DNA of 64,000 bases from Arachis hypogaea (lineage: Eukaryota > Streptophyta > Magnoliopsida > Fabales > Fabaceae), in NCBI RefSeq assembly GCF_003086295.3, contig NC_092051.1, forward strand, positions 78,562,445-78,626,444, read 5' to 3'. Of this stretch, positions 1 through 11,047 are shown one piece after another. Numbering within the stretch: position 1 is the stretch's first letter; each line of letters begins with the position of its first letter. A program made the position numbers and the translations under genes. Under the pieces are notes generated by a model. It worked only from the letters and a program-made list of their open reading frames with translations. It did no database searches and was not told the origin of the DNA.

Positions 1-549
1 AAATGCTCAAGAAGATCTAAACCAACATCTAACGACATTCTTGAGAATTTGTGACACTATAAAGGCTAATGCTGTTCACCTGAACACCTACAAACTGCTT
101 TTATTTCCTTTTTCTCTCAGGGATAAAGCATCAAAGTAGTTAGAATCATTTCCAAAGGAGAGTTTGATAACTTGGGAAGAGGTGGTGAATAAGTTCTTGG
201 CAAGATTTTACCCTCCCCAAAGAGTTAACAGGTTGGGGGCTGAGGTGCAAACATTTAGACAACAAGATGAGAAAACTCTCTGTGAGGCATGGGAGAGATA
301 CAAGGAGTTGACAAGAAAATGTCCCCGGACATGTTCAATGAATGGGTACAAATGCACATTTTCTATGAAGGATTGACACAGGAATCAAAGAAGGCTTTAG
401 ATCACTCTTCAGGAGGCTCTGTTAACAAGAAGAAGACAATCGGAGAAGCCATAGACATCATAGAAACTGTGGCCAACAATGAGTATTTCTATGCCTCCGA
501 TAGAAACCCAAGAAGGGGAGTAATGGAGCTGAACTCTATGGATGCTCTG
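1..549 (+). pseudogene. Athila-type gag fragment, left half of split host element
   Basis: Broken capsid (gag) region of a Ty3/gypsy Athila-type retrotransposon, open at the window edge. Seen: conceptual translation gives the Retrotrans_gag pattern (DLNQHLTTFLRICDT, LLLFPFSLRDKASK, FLARFYPPQR, VQTFRQQD), closely matching the better preserved copy at 4381-4900. Lesions: an in-frame TAG at about 137-139 where the related copy has Trp, and a one-base loss near 322-326 that shifts frame. The reading stops at 549, where a FIDEL-like LTR begins. The matching continuation of gag is found at 14140-14633 and again at 33872 onward. The host element's own LTR and PBS lie outside the window. Confidence 0.85.
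545..549. repeat. Target-site duplication CTCTG of the FIDEL-like LTR
   Basis: CTCTG at 545-549 directly precedes the LTR end TGGTGCACG, and CTCTG at 14140-14144 directly follows the LTR end GCTCATCA. A perfect 5-bp duplication is the normal mark of LTR element insertion. The same CTCTG follows the right FIDEL-like LTR at 33872-33876, which bears on the history of the locus. Confidence 0.9.
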
Positions 550-1626
550 TGGTGCACGAAATTACAATCACACTTTTGCAACTCCGCACAACTAACCAGC
601 AAGTGCACTGGGTCGTCCAAGTAATACCTTACGTGAGTAAGGGTCGATCCCACGGAGATTGTCGGCTTGAAGCAAGCTATGGTTATCTTGTAACTCTTAG
701 TCAGGATATCAATAATTCTCATATTTAATTGTAAAAAGTAAAAGAACATGAAATAAATACTTGTTATGCAGTAATGAAGAACATGTTGAGGCTTTGGAGA
801 TGCTTTGTCTTCTGAATCTCTGCTTTCCTACTATCTTCTTCTTCATGCACGCAAGGCTCCTTCCATGGCAAGCTTTTTGTTGGGCATCACTGTTGTCAAT
901 GGCTACTTCCCGTCCTCTCAGTGAAAACGTTCCAAATGCGCTGTCACCGCATGGCTAATCATCAGTCGGTTCTCGATCATGCTGGAATAGGATCCATTGA
1001 TCCTTTTGCATCTGTCACACGCCCAACAATCGCGAGTTTGAAGCTCGTCACAGCCATCCCTTCCCAGATCCTACTCAGAATACCACAGACAAGGTTTAGA
1101 CGTTCCGGATCTCAGGAATGGGCGCCAATAATTCTAGCTTATACCACGAAGACTCTAATCTGAATCATGAGGCTAAGAGATATGCATTCAATCTAAGGTA
1201 GAACGGAGGTGGTTGTCAGGCACACGTTCAAAGGTGAGAATGATGATGAGTGTAACGGATCATCACATTCATCAGGTTGAAGTGCGAATGAATATCTTAG
1301 AATAAAAGCAAGCGTGATAGAATGGAAAACAGTAGTAATTGCATTAATTCATGAAGAACAGCTGATGCCAGGGCATTTTGGCCAGTTTCACTGACCTTTT
1401 CTTTACTATTTTAGGGTAGTTTCATGCATTTTCTTAGGAAATAAGCAAGTTTTGGGTAGAATTTCACTTACATCTTGATTTAAGCATACATTGTGCACTT
1501 TATATGATTTCATGAAAATTTTGCATGAATTAGATGACAAATTGGATGATGCATGTCTCATGATGTGTATTAGAACTTTGATGCACTTTATTGCTTGATT
1601 TAAGGACAAAGGAAGCAAGAAAGAGC

Positions 1627-2575
1627 CACGTTAGCAGCCACGTTAGTCTAACTAACGTGACCACCAATGTGGAATGGGAGCTAGCTTACAACGTTAATGA
1701 GAAAAGTAATCGCCAATAACGTCCTCGAAAAGCCATCATAGCCCACGTTAAGAGTCACGTTAACTAAGTTAACGTGAACTCTAACGTGGAAGAAAGAAAT
1801 AAGGCCAATGTTAGTGACACTCATCTTTGTCACTAACATTGGACCAAGCTCATAAGTGGCCACGTTATGAGCCACGTTAACTCAGTTAACGTGGACTCTA
1901 ACGTTGGAAAGCAAAAGAGAAGCCAACGTTAGTGACACTCACCTTTGTCACTAACGTTGGCCAAGCTATAATGAGCTACGTTAGTTGCCACGTTAACTTA
2001 GTTAACGTGGAAGCTAATGTGGAGAAAACAAACAATCGCCAACGTTAGTGACACTCACCTTTGTCACTAACGTTGGAATGAGCCACAATGAGCCACTATG
2101 AGCCACGTTAACTTCCACGTTAACTTAGTTAACGTGGAAGCTAACGTTGAGGATAGGATGATGAGCCAACGTTAGTGACACTCACCTTTCTCACTAACGT
2201 TGGAGATGGCTATCATTACCACATTAGAAGCCACGTTAACTTAGTTAACGTGGACTCTAACGTGGGAAGTAGGGGCACCTTGGAACGTTAGTGACAAAGG
2301 TAAGTGTCACTAACGTTCTCGAAGAATTGGCAAGCCTACGTTAAGAGCCACGTTAACTAAGTTAACGTGAACTCTAACGTAGGGAGGGAGGACTCTCAAC
2401 ATTATTGGAAAAGGTGAGTCCCAATAACGTGTGCGAAGGACCAAGAGGCAACGTTAGTGGTCATGTTGGTGCCACTAACGTTGAAGTTAACTTTGATCAT
2501 CCCTGGGTGAGGAACGTTAGTGAAAAAGGTGATTGTCACTAACGTTCTCGAACCCACACTCTCACTTAACGTTAA
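1627..2575. repeat. Array of about a dozen inverted repeats in the LTR
   Basis: Two kinds of hairpin alternate. Type A: CACGTTAAC and GTTAACGTG arms around CTAA or TTA (for example 1639-1659, 1756-1776). Type B: CCAACGTTAGTGACA, an 8-base spacer such as CTCACCTT, then TGTCACTAACGTTGG (for example 1923-1961, 2040-2077). Outer arms sometimes extend the stem (CCACGTTAAGAGT against ACTCTAACGTGG near 1743-1790). The array is repeated in the 3' LTR at about 11311-12271. It precedes the TATA box, so it lies in the presumed U3 part. Function unknown. Confidence 0.9.
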
Positions 2576-2729
2576 CGTCACTAACGTCCTGAGCTAAAGA
2601 CCCTTCCTACTTCACACTTTCTCTCTGTAAGTAAAGCTAAGCCCACTGCAGAAGATAACTGCTTCAAACTCAAGATCCAAAGGCCCATATCCAAGACTTG
2701 AAGAATCAACTATAATATCAGAAGAGTAG

Positions 2730-2737
2730 TATAAATA
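2730..2737 (+). promoter_or_regulatory. Probable LTR TATA box (TATAAATA)
   Basis: TATAAATA followed by GGGG, about 985 bp before the LTR end. The 3' LTR has TATATATA at the matching place (12424-12431). Position and sequence fit a Pol II promoter of the element; no transcript evidence. Confidence 0.55.
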
Positions 2738-3727
2738 GGGGTAGTTTTGAATCAGGAAATAACTTTTGAGGAGTGAGGGGAATTTGAGAATTACTCTCTA
2801 TATAATTTACTTTCTCTGCACTTCTAGTTCTAGTTTTCATGATGTATTCTCCATCTTTGTTTTCCATTTCCAGAGCTATGAACAACTAAACCCTTTTTAT
2901 TGGGTTAGGGAGCTCTATTGTAATTTGATGGATCAATACTAATTTTCATTACTCTTCTTCTATCTTTTCTCTTGATTTTACTAGAAAGCTTTCAATCTTC
3001 ATCCAATTGGGTAGTTATATTGGAAAAGAAGCTATTCATACTTGGATCTCTTCTAAACCTTGGAAGAAGAATGAAGAGATCATGCTAGAAATGCTTTCTC
3101 ATGTTGGACCAAATTGGATTTGGTTGGGTATGGTGACTATAATCCTACCAACACTTGATTTGGGAATGCATGTGGTATAATCAGTGACCATACTTCATCT
3201 CTTCTCATGAGCAATTGACCAAGGAATTGGCTATTAATCAAGATTTGAGAGATTGAATTACCAAGGAATTAGAATTTGATCACTTAAGATTGCCAAGGAG
3301 ATCAATGAATGCATTGATTGAGGAAGAGATGAAAATGAACTTGATCCGGAGAATGCAACATCTCCTAAACCCAATGAATCCCCATTTCTGATCTACCCAT
3401 TCTCTTTAATTTCTGCAATTTACTTTCATGAGCATCTTCCCCATTCCCATTTACAATTCTGCAATTTACTTTCCATCATTTACTTTCAGCTCTTTACTTC
3501 CAGCATTTACATTTTCTGCTATTTACTTTCTCGCCATTTAATTTCCTGTAACTCTCAAACCAAATTCTGCTTCGCTCAACTAGAACATTCCTCTAATTAA
3601 AGTTGCTTGACCAATCAATCCCTGTGGGATTCGACCTCACTCTATTGTGAGTTTTTACTTGACGACAATTCGGTATACTTGCCGAAGGAAAATTTTTGAG
3701 AGACAAGTTTCCGTGCTATCAAGTTTA

Positions 3728-3745
3728 TGGCGCCGTTGCCGGGGA
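3728..3745 (+). other. Primer binding site, tRNA-Asp type
   Basis: TGGCGCCGTTGCCGGGGA lies six bases after the 5' LTR end. It complements the 3' end of plant tRNA-Asp as I recall it. The same site occurs in the pol-less element (43489-43506) and, as TGGCGCCGTTGCCGGAGA, in the minus-strand FIDEL-like element (32315-32332). Confidence 0.85.
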
Positions 3746-3988
3746 TTGATTTTGTATTAACAATGACTAAATTGGAGGATAACTAGATTGAGCATTTTTC
3801 TTTTGTTTGATTTAAATTTCTGTTTGAGTTAATTACTTTCAGTTTTAGTTATTTTCCTCCCTTCCCCCCTACTCCTTTTTCTTAGTTATTTACCATTCAG
3901 TTCACTAACTCACTAACTGTTTGATATATTGCATCACTCACACTAACAGCAATTTTAACAAGAGTACTTTCTGCATCTATTTCCTTGC

Positions 3989-6820
3989 TTGTGCCTTGTT
4001 GGTTGTATGATAGGGAGAAGAAGCGGGGCTTCAACTTCCTTTGATTCTGAACCTGAGAGGACCTTCCTTAGATTAAGGAGGGAAGCAAGAGGAAAGAGAG
4101 TAGTTGGTGCTGAGGAAGAGGAGGAGTACTTTGAACTGGACATGGATGAAAACATGGAGAACCATTATGAAGAAGAGGCTCACAACCATGGCAGAGAAGG
4201 TCCAGCACATCAAGCTGGACAAGAGAGAAGAGTTCTGGGTTCTTACATCAACCCAAACCCAGGAAACTGTGGAAGCAGCATCCAAAGGCCAACCATACAT
4301 GCCAACAACTTTGAACTAAAGCCACAACTTATCACCCTTGTTCAGAACAATTGTTCATTCGGAGGAAGTGTCCAAGAAGACCCCAATCAACATCTAACCA
4401 CCTTCCTGAGGATATGTGATACTGTGAAGTCTAATGGTGTTCATCTTGACACCTATAGACTACTTCTGTTCCCTTTCTCACTTAAGGACAAGGCATCTAA
4501 ATGGCTGGAATCCTTCCCAAAGGAGAGTTTAGCAACCTGGGAAGATGTGGTGAACAAATTTTTGGCAAGATTCTATCCTCCTCAACGGATCAACAGGCTG
4601 AGAGCTGAGGTGCAAACATTCAGGCAGCAGGATGGTGAGACTCTATATGAAGCATGGGAGAGGTTTAAGGACCTGACAAGAAGGTGTCCACCAGATATGT
4701 TCAATGAATGGGTGCAACTACACATTTTCTATGAAGGCCTCTCTTATGAATCAAAGAAGGTAGTAGACCATTCATCCGGGGGATCTCTGAAAAAGAAAAA
4801 GACCATTGAAGAAGCCATAGATGTCATTGAGACTGTAGCGGAGAATGACTACTTCTATGCTTCTGAAAGAGGCAACACTAGAGGAGTAATGGAGCTAAAA
4901 TATGTGGATGTACTGCTGGCCCAAAACAAGCTTATTACCAAGCAGCTGGCTGACCTCACCAAAAAGATGGAGAGGAACCAAGTGGCAGCAATCACCACCT
5001 CATCAGCAACCCAAGAGGGAGTGAATGCTGAGGCAGAAGAGGAGCAAGAACAAGCCAACTACATTGGAAACTCACCCAGGCAGACCCATGATCCTTTCTC
5101 CAAAACATACAACCCTGGATGGAGGAATCACCCAAACTTTGGGTGGGTAAATCAACAAGATCAAAGCCAAGATCAGAGACGTCACAACCCCAACAACCAT
5201 GCAGCTCACCAACATTCCACACAGAGATCATATCAGCACCACCCTAACAACACCTCTCCATATCCATACCAAAACCAAAATGACCCAACTCACCCATCCA
5301 CTCTCAACTCACCATCATCTGAAGATAGACTCTCCAAAATTGAGACTCTGCTTGAGGGCATATGCAAAGAGATTCAAGACAGTAAGACATTCCGAGAAGA
5401 AGTGCAGTCCAATATGCAGAATCAAGATGCTGCCATCAAGAAACTTGAGACACAAATTGGCTACCTATTCAAGAGAATTTCCAGCCACAACCCTCGCAGC
5501 GATACAGACTCAAACCAAAGGGAGGAGTGTCAGGCTATAACCCTCAGAAGTGGAAAAAAATTGAAGGAGACTCCCAAGCAACCCCAAGAGAAAGATTTAG
5601 TTGGAAAGAAGGAGGAACAAGATGAAGTTCAAATCCCCACCTCCAACTCACGTCAAAAGGAAGGAGAGCTGAAGCCATATGTTCCGAAAGTACCATATCC
5701 TCAACAACTGAAGAAGAAGGGGGATGACAGCCAGTTCTCTAGATTTTTAGAAATCTTCAAGAAATTACAGATTAACATACCCTTTGCTGAAGCAATAGAG
5801 CAAATGCCGCTCTATGCTAAGTTCTTGAAGGAATTGATGACTAAGAAGAGAAGTTGGAAATGCAACGAGATTGTGATACTAACCGAAGAATGTAGTGCTA
5901 TCATTCAGCATAAACTACCCCAGAAATTGAAGGATCCTGGCAGTTTCCAGATCCCTTGTATTATAAGGGAAATCATAGTGGAGAAGGCTCTATGTGACTT
6001 AGGAGCCAACATAAATCTGATGTCAGTAGCTATGATGAAAAAAATGAAAATCGAGGAGGCTAAGCCAACAAAAATGGCCTTACAACTGGCAGACCGATCG
6101 TTCAAGTTCCCTCATGGTGTAGTGGAAGATTTGCTGGTGAAGGTGGGGGATTTCATCTTCCCAGCAGACTTTGTGGTGTTGGACATGCAGGAGGAAGCCA
6201 AGGCCTCTATCATCTTGGGAAGACCGTTCTTAGCTATTGCTGGAGCTGTCATTGATGTCCAAAAAGGTGACCTCACCTTAAGATTACATAATGAAAAGAT
6301 GACATTCAATGTGTTCAAGGCCACGAGTTACCTACCAGAACAATTGGGAGAATGTATGAGGTTAGACTCACTGGAAGATGCAGTGCAGGAGAGCTTTGAC
6401 GAAGAAGAACCTGAAAGGTTAACAGAGGAGGAGTCAACGTCTAATGAAGAGGTTGCAACAGCAGAGATTCATATACAAGGTGCACCAAAGGAAGAGAATG
6501 AAAAGTTAGAAGCACTCAAACTTAAACTCAAAGCACTGCCACCCACTCTCAAATATGCATACTTAGGCGAGAATGAAAGCTATCCATTGATCATAAACTC
6601 ATCCCTCAGCCAAGATCAAGAGAATGAACTGCTCCAAGTGTTGCGAAGGCATAAAGATGCCATTGGATGGACCCTCGCTGACCTAAAAGGGATCAGTTCG
6701 GCCATATGCATGCATAAAATACTGTTGGAAGATGATGCCAAACCATCCATTCAATCCCAAAGGAGGCTGAACCCAATCATGAAGGAAGTGGTACAGAAGG
6801 AAGTTATGAAGTTGTGGTAG
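3989..6820 (+). CDS. gag-pro: Gag and aspartic protease polyprotein (Athila type)
   Basis: A 943-codon open frame, the best preserved coding region of this element. N-terminal acidic, low-complexity part (about residues 1-80), then the capsid-type Retrotrans_gag region (about 110-270; FLARFYPPQR, VQTFRQQD, FNEWVQLHIFYEGL). A Gln/Asn/His/Pro-rich linker (about 340-450) has no obvious zinc knuckle. ITLRSGKKL (about 515) precedes the protease, with ALCDLGANINLM (about 670) holding the active Asp in a DLG triplet, as in other Athila proteins, and IILGRPFL further on. The end runs into the start of RT. It stops at TAG 6818-6820, where the related copies read on, so this is a broken gag-pol junction. 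Start: ATG 3989; ATG 4007 is an equally good alternative. Gag would form the particle; the protease would cut the polyprotein. Confidence 0.9.
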   Translation: MCLVGCMIGRRSGASTSFDSEPERTFLRLRREARGKRVVGAEEEEEYFELDMDENMENHYEEEAHNHGREGPAHQAGQERRVLGSYINPNPGNCGSSIQRPTIHANNFELKPQLITLVQNNCSFGGSVQEDPNQHLTTFLRICDTVKSNGVHLDTYRLLLFPFSLKDKASKWLESFPKESLATWEDVVNKFLARFYPPQRINRLRAEVQTFRQQDGETLYEAWERFKDLTRRCPPDMFNEWVQLHIFYEGLSYESKKVVDHSSGGSLKKKKTIEEAIDVIETVAENDYFYASERGNTRGVMELKYVDVLLAQNKLITKQLADLTKKMERNQVAAITTSSATQEGVNAEAEEEQEQANYIGNSPRQTHDPFSKTYNPGWRNHPNFGWVNQQDQSQDQRRHNPNNHAAHQHSTQRSYQHHPNNTSPYPYQNQNDPTHPSTLNSPSSEDRLSKIETLLEGICKEIQDSKTFREEVQSNMQNQDAAIKKLETQIGYLFKRISSHNPRSDTDSNQREECQAITLRSGKKLKETPKQPQEKDLVGKKEEQDEVQIPTSNSRQKEGELKPYVPKVPYPQQLKKKGDDSQFSRFLEIFKKLQINIPFAEAIEQMPLYAKFLKELMTKKRSWKCNEIVILTEECSAIIQHKLPQKLKDPGSFQIPCIIREIIVEKALCDLGANINLMSVAMMKKMKIEEAKPTKMALQLADRSFKFPHGVVEDLLVKVGDFIFPADFVVLDMQEEAKASIILGRPFLAIAGAVIDVQKGDLTLRLHNEKMTFNVFKATSYLPEQLGECMRLDSLEDAVQESFDEEEPERLTEEESTSNEEVATAEIHIQGAPKEENEKLEALKLKLKALPPTLKYAYLGENESYPLIINSSLSQDQENELLQVLRRHKDAIGWTLADLKGISSAICMHKILLEDDAKPSIQSQRRLNPIMKEVVQKEVMKLW

Positions 6821-7401
6821 GGAGGGGTAATCTACCCGATCTCAGACAGCCCCTGGGTCAGTCCCGTGCATGTTGTTCCGAAAAAGGGAGGAATCACTGT
6901 AGTTCCCAATGAGAGGAACGAACTAATCCCCACCAGGACAGTCACAGGATAGCGGATGTGTATAGACTACAAGAAACTAAATGAAGCTACACGAAAAGAT
7001 CATTTCCCCCTTCCATTCATGGATCAGATGTTGGAAAGACTCGCAGGACACTCATACTATTGTTTTCTCGACGGTTATTCAGGATATAACCAAATAGTGG
7101 TTGATCTTAGAGACCAAGAGAAAACCTCATTTACTTGCCCATATGGAGTGTTTGCTTACAGGCACATGCCATTTGGGCTATGTAATGCACCTGCGACTTT
7201 CCAATGCTGCATGCTTTCTATCTTCTCAGATATGATAGAGAAATTCATTGAAGTTTTTATGGATGATTTCTCGGTATTCGGAGATTCCTTTCCTAGCTGC
7301 CTAAATCACCTAGCCTTAGTATTGAAAAAGTGCCAAGAGACCAATCTGGTTTTGAACTGGGAGAAATGTCACTTTATGGTGACAGAAGGAATAGTCCTTG
7401 G
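6821..7401 (+). pseudogene. pol: Reverse transcriptase, N-terminal and palm part
   Basis: Same frame as gag-pro. Sequence shows ISDSPWVSPV, VPKKGGI, CIDYKKLNEATRKDHFPLPF, FLDGYSGYNQI, FTCPYGVFAYRHMPFGLCNA and the catalytic FMDDFSVF (about 7255-7278). These are the standard RT fingers and palm blocks. Lesions: TAG at 6818-6820 at the upstream edge and TAG at 6950-6952 in place of a Trp codon. A one-base loss near 7402 moves the rest of pol to the next frame. After the frameshift the original frame stops at 7504. Confidence 0.9.
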
Positions 7402-8295
7402 CATAAGGTTTCTAACCAAGGCATTGAGGTGGACAGAGCTAAAGTGGAACTTATTGAAAAACTTCCTCCACCCAGTGATGTCAAGGCAATTAGGAGTTTT
7501 TTAGGGCATGCTGGCTTTTACAAAAGGTTTATTAAAGATTTTTCAAAGATAGCCAAGCCCTTAAGCAATCTCCTTGTATCTGATACACCATTTATCTTCA
7601 ATGAAACATGCATGCTAGCGTTTGAAAATTTGAAAAAGAGATTGTCCTCTGCCCCTATCATTTCCCCACCCAATTGGAACTTACCATTTGAATTGATGTG
7701 TGTTACATCTGATTTTACAGTTGGGGCCATGTTAGGACAGAGGAAAGATAACTTAGTCCATGTGATATACTATGCTAGCAAAGTCCTCAATGAAACTCAA
7801 ATAAATTATACCACTACTGAAAAGGAATTGCTAGCAATAGCTTTTGCATTTGACAAGTTTAGATCATACCTCATTGGTGCTAAAGTGATTGTTTTCACAG
7901 ATCACACGGCACTTAAATATTTGTTTGCCAAGCAAGAATCAAAACCAAGACTAATAAGATGGATCTTATTGTTGCAGGAATTCAATATTGAAATTCGAGA
8001 CAAGAAAGGAGTGGAGAACAAGGTAGCGGATCACCTATCCAGAATCCCTCATGATGAAGGTGGAACACATGATACAAGTGTAAATGAGCTCTTCCCTGAT
8101 GAGCAGTTGATGACAGTTCACAAAGCACCATGGTTCGCAGACATTGCCAACTTCAAGGCAACTGGGGCTTTACCTCCAGAAATCAATAAACATCAAAAAA
8201 GAAAGCTCATAAATGATGCAAAATATTTTTTCTGGGATGAGCCTTATCTCTTCAAGAAATGTTCAGATGGAATCCTGAGAAGATGTGTTTCATAA
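7402..8295 (+). pseudogene. pol: RT thumb, RNase H and start of integrase
   Basis: Continues pol in the +1 frame (readable from about 7330). [20 protein letters not shown] marks the RT end and connection. RNase H follows: the block normally read as CDAS-D is here [14 protein letters not shown], so the first catalytic Asp is replaced by Val (codon 7702-7704); later blocks [10 protein letters not shown] and [11 protein letters not shown] are present. TAA at 8293-8295 interrupts just before the integrase zinc-binding region, with no frame change. The copy at 36391-37458 keeps the Asp ([10 protein letters not shown]). The enzyme would remove RNA from RNA-DNA hybrids; this copy should be inactive. 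Confidence 0.88.
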
Positions 8296-9408
8296 GAAGA
8301 GGGACGGGAGGTCCTGTGGAATTGCCACGGCTCATACTATGGAGGCCATTTTAGAGGGGACAGAACTGCAGCAAAGGTGTTACAAAGCGGATTCTTTTGG
8401 CCCACCCTTTTCAAGGATGCTAAAGAACTAGTAAAGAGCTGCAATGAGTGCCAAAGATCTGGGAACTTGCCCAAAAGAAACGAGATTCCACAAAATTTCA
8501 TCTTAGAACTGGAATTGTTTGATGTATGGGGAATCGATTTCATGGGACCATTCCCAACCTCATATTCAAACAAGTACATTTTGGTGGCAGTGGACTACGT
8601 TTCCAAGTGGGTGGAGGCTATTGCAACCCCAACAAATGATAACAAGGTGGTCATGAACTTCCTCAGGAAGAATATTTTTAGCCGGTTTGGAGTCCCACGA
8701 GCACTCATCAGTGATGGAGGGAGCCATTTTTGTAACAGACCACTAGAAGCTCTTCTCCTACGATACGGGGTAAAACACAAGGTTGCCACACCTTACCATC
8801 CCCAAACAAGTGGGCAAACTAAGATATCTAACAGAGAGCTAAAAAGGATTTCGGAAAAGACTGTGGGTACATCAAGAAAGGATTGGTCGAAGAAGCTGGA
8901 TGATGCTCTTTGGGCATGCAGAACAGCATTCAAAACGCCACTAGGGATGTCCCCATACCAACTGGTGTATGGGAAAGCTTGTCATCTACCACTGGAGCTG
9001 GAACACAAAGCTCTCTGGGCTCTCAAGTTATTAAATTTTGACAGCATCGCTGCTGGTGCAAAGAGTATCTTGCAGCTGCAAGAGATGGAAGAGTTTGGAT
9101 CTCAAGCCTATGAAAATGCCAAGATTTATAAAGAAAAGGCGAAGAGAAGACATGACCTGCATCTGGCACCAAGGAGTTTCGAAAAGGGGCAGCAAGTACT
9201 CATCTACAACTCCAAATTGAGACTGTTCCCTGGCAAACTCAAATCAAGGTGGTCAGGACCCTTTCTTGTCACAAAAGTCTCACCATATGGGCACATAGAA
9301 ATCATGGATGAAAGTTCGGAGAGGACTTTCACTGTGAACGGACAAAGGCTCAAACACTATATGGGCAACATAGGGGAAAACCTCAATGTGAAGTATCATC
9401 TCAAGTAA
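8296..9408 (+). pseudogene. int: Integrase (HHCC, DDE core, C-terminal domain)
   Basis: In frame with the preceding block after the TAA. The HHCC zinc-binding part is [10 protein letters not shown] followed by [10 protein letters not shown]. The DDE core shows D in [13 protein letters not shown] in [10 protein letters not shown] and E in ISNRELKRI, with the usual spacing. A C-terminal part ([20 protein letters not shown]) ends at TAA 9406-9408. All catalytic residues are present and the stretch from 8377 is uninterrupted, so only the upstream stops and frameshift disable it. No chromodomain is seen, as expected for Athila. Confidence 0.9.
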
Positions 9409-11047
9409 TGGAGGAATCGTCGAGCTAGCGACGCTAAAAGAGTGCTTTGTTGGGAGGCAACCCAACCTGAAGTAGTTTCTTTTTCATCGTCATTTCAATA
9501 AAAATCACAAGTTGTTTTTCCCTGTATTGCGAGGAGCTAAGTTTGGTGTTCCACACCAAAACAAATCCAAGAGTGAAAGTGCAGTTTTAAGTTTGGTGTT
9601 CCACCAAAGATATTCGTTATAATCACACTACACTCCAATGACAGATTGCTAGCTCCAACCAATCAGGGGAACCACTTAGCAGTAGCTTAGTCTGAAGTTA
9701 ATGGTTGTTTTGTTAATAACAACATATGAGGCTCTCTGCAAGTATGCAATCTGTTGTACTAGGCAAAAGAACTAACACACCAAATTAAGTTCAGAAATTC
9801 GCAAGCAGACATGCAAACTAACTATGTCTCAAGTGCTTTAGAAACAAGCAACTTCCAATAACTTTGCAGGAACCTTCTGAGGAAATAGTGCACCATCATC
9901 CAAGGAAGTGAAGGAGCAAAAACTATGGATAAGGACAACAAGGGGATAGCAAGAAACCATCACCCGAAGGTTGTGTTGTTACTTAATTCCATATACTTAA
10001 AATGCTAAAAAAATTGGAAGCCCGAAGGAACTTGATTTATAGTTGCTCATTAGTTTAGATGATTAGAGTTTAATGCTCTATTGCTTTTGTCATATGTGTG
10101 CTATCCACGATACTTACTGGATTTTCACCTTGCTTACTTGTATGCTTGTCTCCTTTTTAATAAAAAGAGAATGTGTGTTATCAAAGAGCAGAGTGGAGTT
10201 CATATTGTGGACTAAGTTCCTTAGTGTGTGATGTGGTCATAAGTTAGCTAAGTTGATTCACCAACAAGGGTGGGAAGACAACTATCTGTCCTGAATCATA
10301 TGCTTGAAACACACCCCATGAGACTAGCTAAATAACAAGATCCTAATAAGAAAAAGGGGAAAAGAACAATAAGAGTTGAAAAAGAAAGAAAAGTTAAAAA
10401 AGAATAAGGCTAGGTACCAAGGGTTTGAAACTTGAGAGATGTGTCTGTGGTGCTCCTGTACCAAGGATCTGCTTGGATGAATAAGTTCGTAGGAGTGCTT
10501 CATCACTTGGTAACTTGGGTTAACTAACCCAGGATTATCAACTGAAAATCCATTATCAAGAGCAACCTTACTACAGAACATTTAGTAACCCAAAGAGGTG
10601 CTGGACACCAAGGTCTCAAGAAAGAAAATAACAAACCATGTGCCTGTGGTGTGTATGTATGGGGGAATGAGACTTGAGGGAGTAAGTCCTTAGGGGTGTC
10701 TTAACACCTAGCACCTTGAACCAACTGGTTCGGGAGTGCTGGCTGAAAGCTTATCTTAAAGAGTCGCCCCCTCACAGAGCACTTAGCCTAAGAACACAAA
10801 TAAGCCCTAAAAATAATAAAAGGATCAATGAATAAGAGTCTCATAGGGTGCAATCAAGTGAGTATTCCAAAACATGATAAAGGTCTGAAAGCCAGTGAAG
10901 GAATGAACCTAAGTTGCTATGCATGAAACCACCATAAAACCAAGGATATGACCTCCACAATAATGACTCATTCCTCTTGGCATTCCATTCATCATTCTCT
11001 TGTTCCAGTACTTGCTTAGGGACAAGCAAGCTTTAAGTTTGGTGTTG
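9409..11047 (+). other. 3' non-coding tract between pol and 3' LTR
   Basis: No credible ORF. It contains AAGTTTGGTGTT at about 9539 and 9588, the first followed by its own inverse (ACACCAAAAC), and again at 11035-11046 directly before the 3' LTR. A segment at 10689-10790 (GGGGTGT, ACACCTAG, GGGAGTGCT, GAAAGCTTA, CACTTAG) matches 39472-39560 in a different element. Two words around TGTGGTG and ATGTAT also recur in the 3' tract of the pol-less element (56450-56730). A minus-strand frame at 10324-10581 has no family resemblance. Confidence 0.8.

Larger units (their letters stand above)
1363..3721 (+). repeat. 5' LTR of the Athila-type element
   Basis: 2,359 bp, TGATGCCAGG to GTGCTATCA. It repeats at 11048-13415 with few mismatches and small indels. 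The left half is dominated by short inverted repeats built on AACGTTA; a TATAAATA box follows at 2730, then a pyrimidine-rich stretch with repeated TTTACTTTC-like words (3410-3560). Short reading frames on either strand here are repeat sequence. Confidence 0.93.

Noticed and set aside
3728..3745. tRNA-like sequence
   Set aside because: Only the 3' 18 bases complementary to tRNA-Asp are present, next to an LTR; it is a primer binding site, not a tRNA gene.
9409..11047. Env-like gene after the Athila pol
   Set aside because: No frame of useful length or with membrane features on the plus strand.
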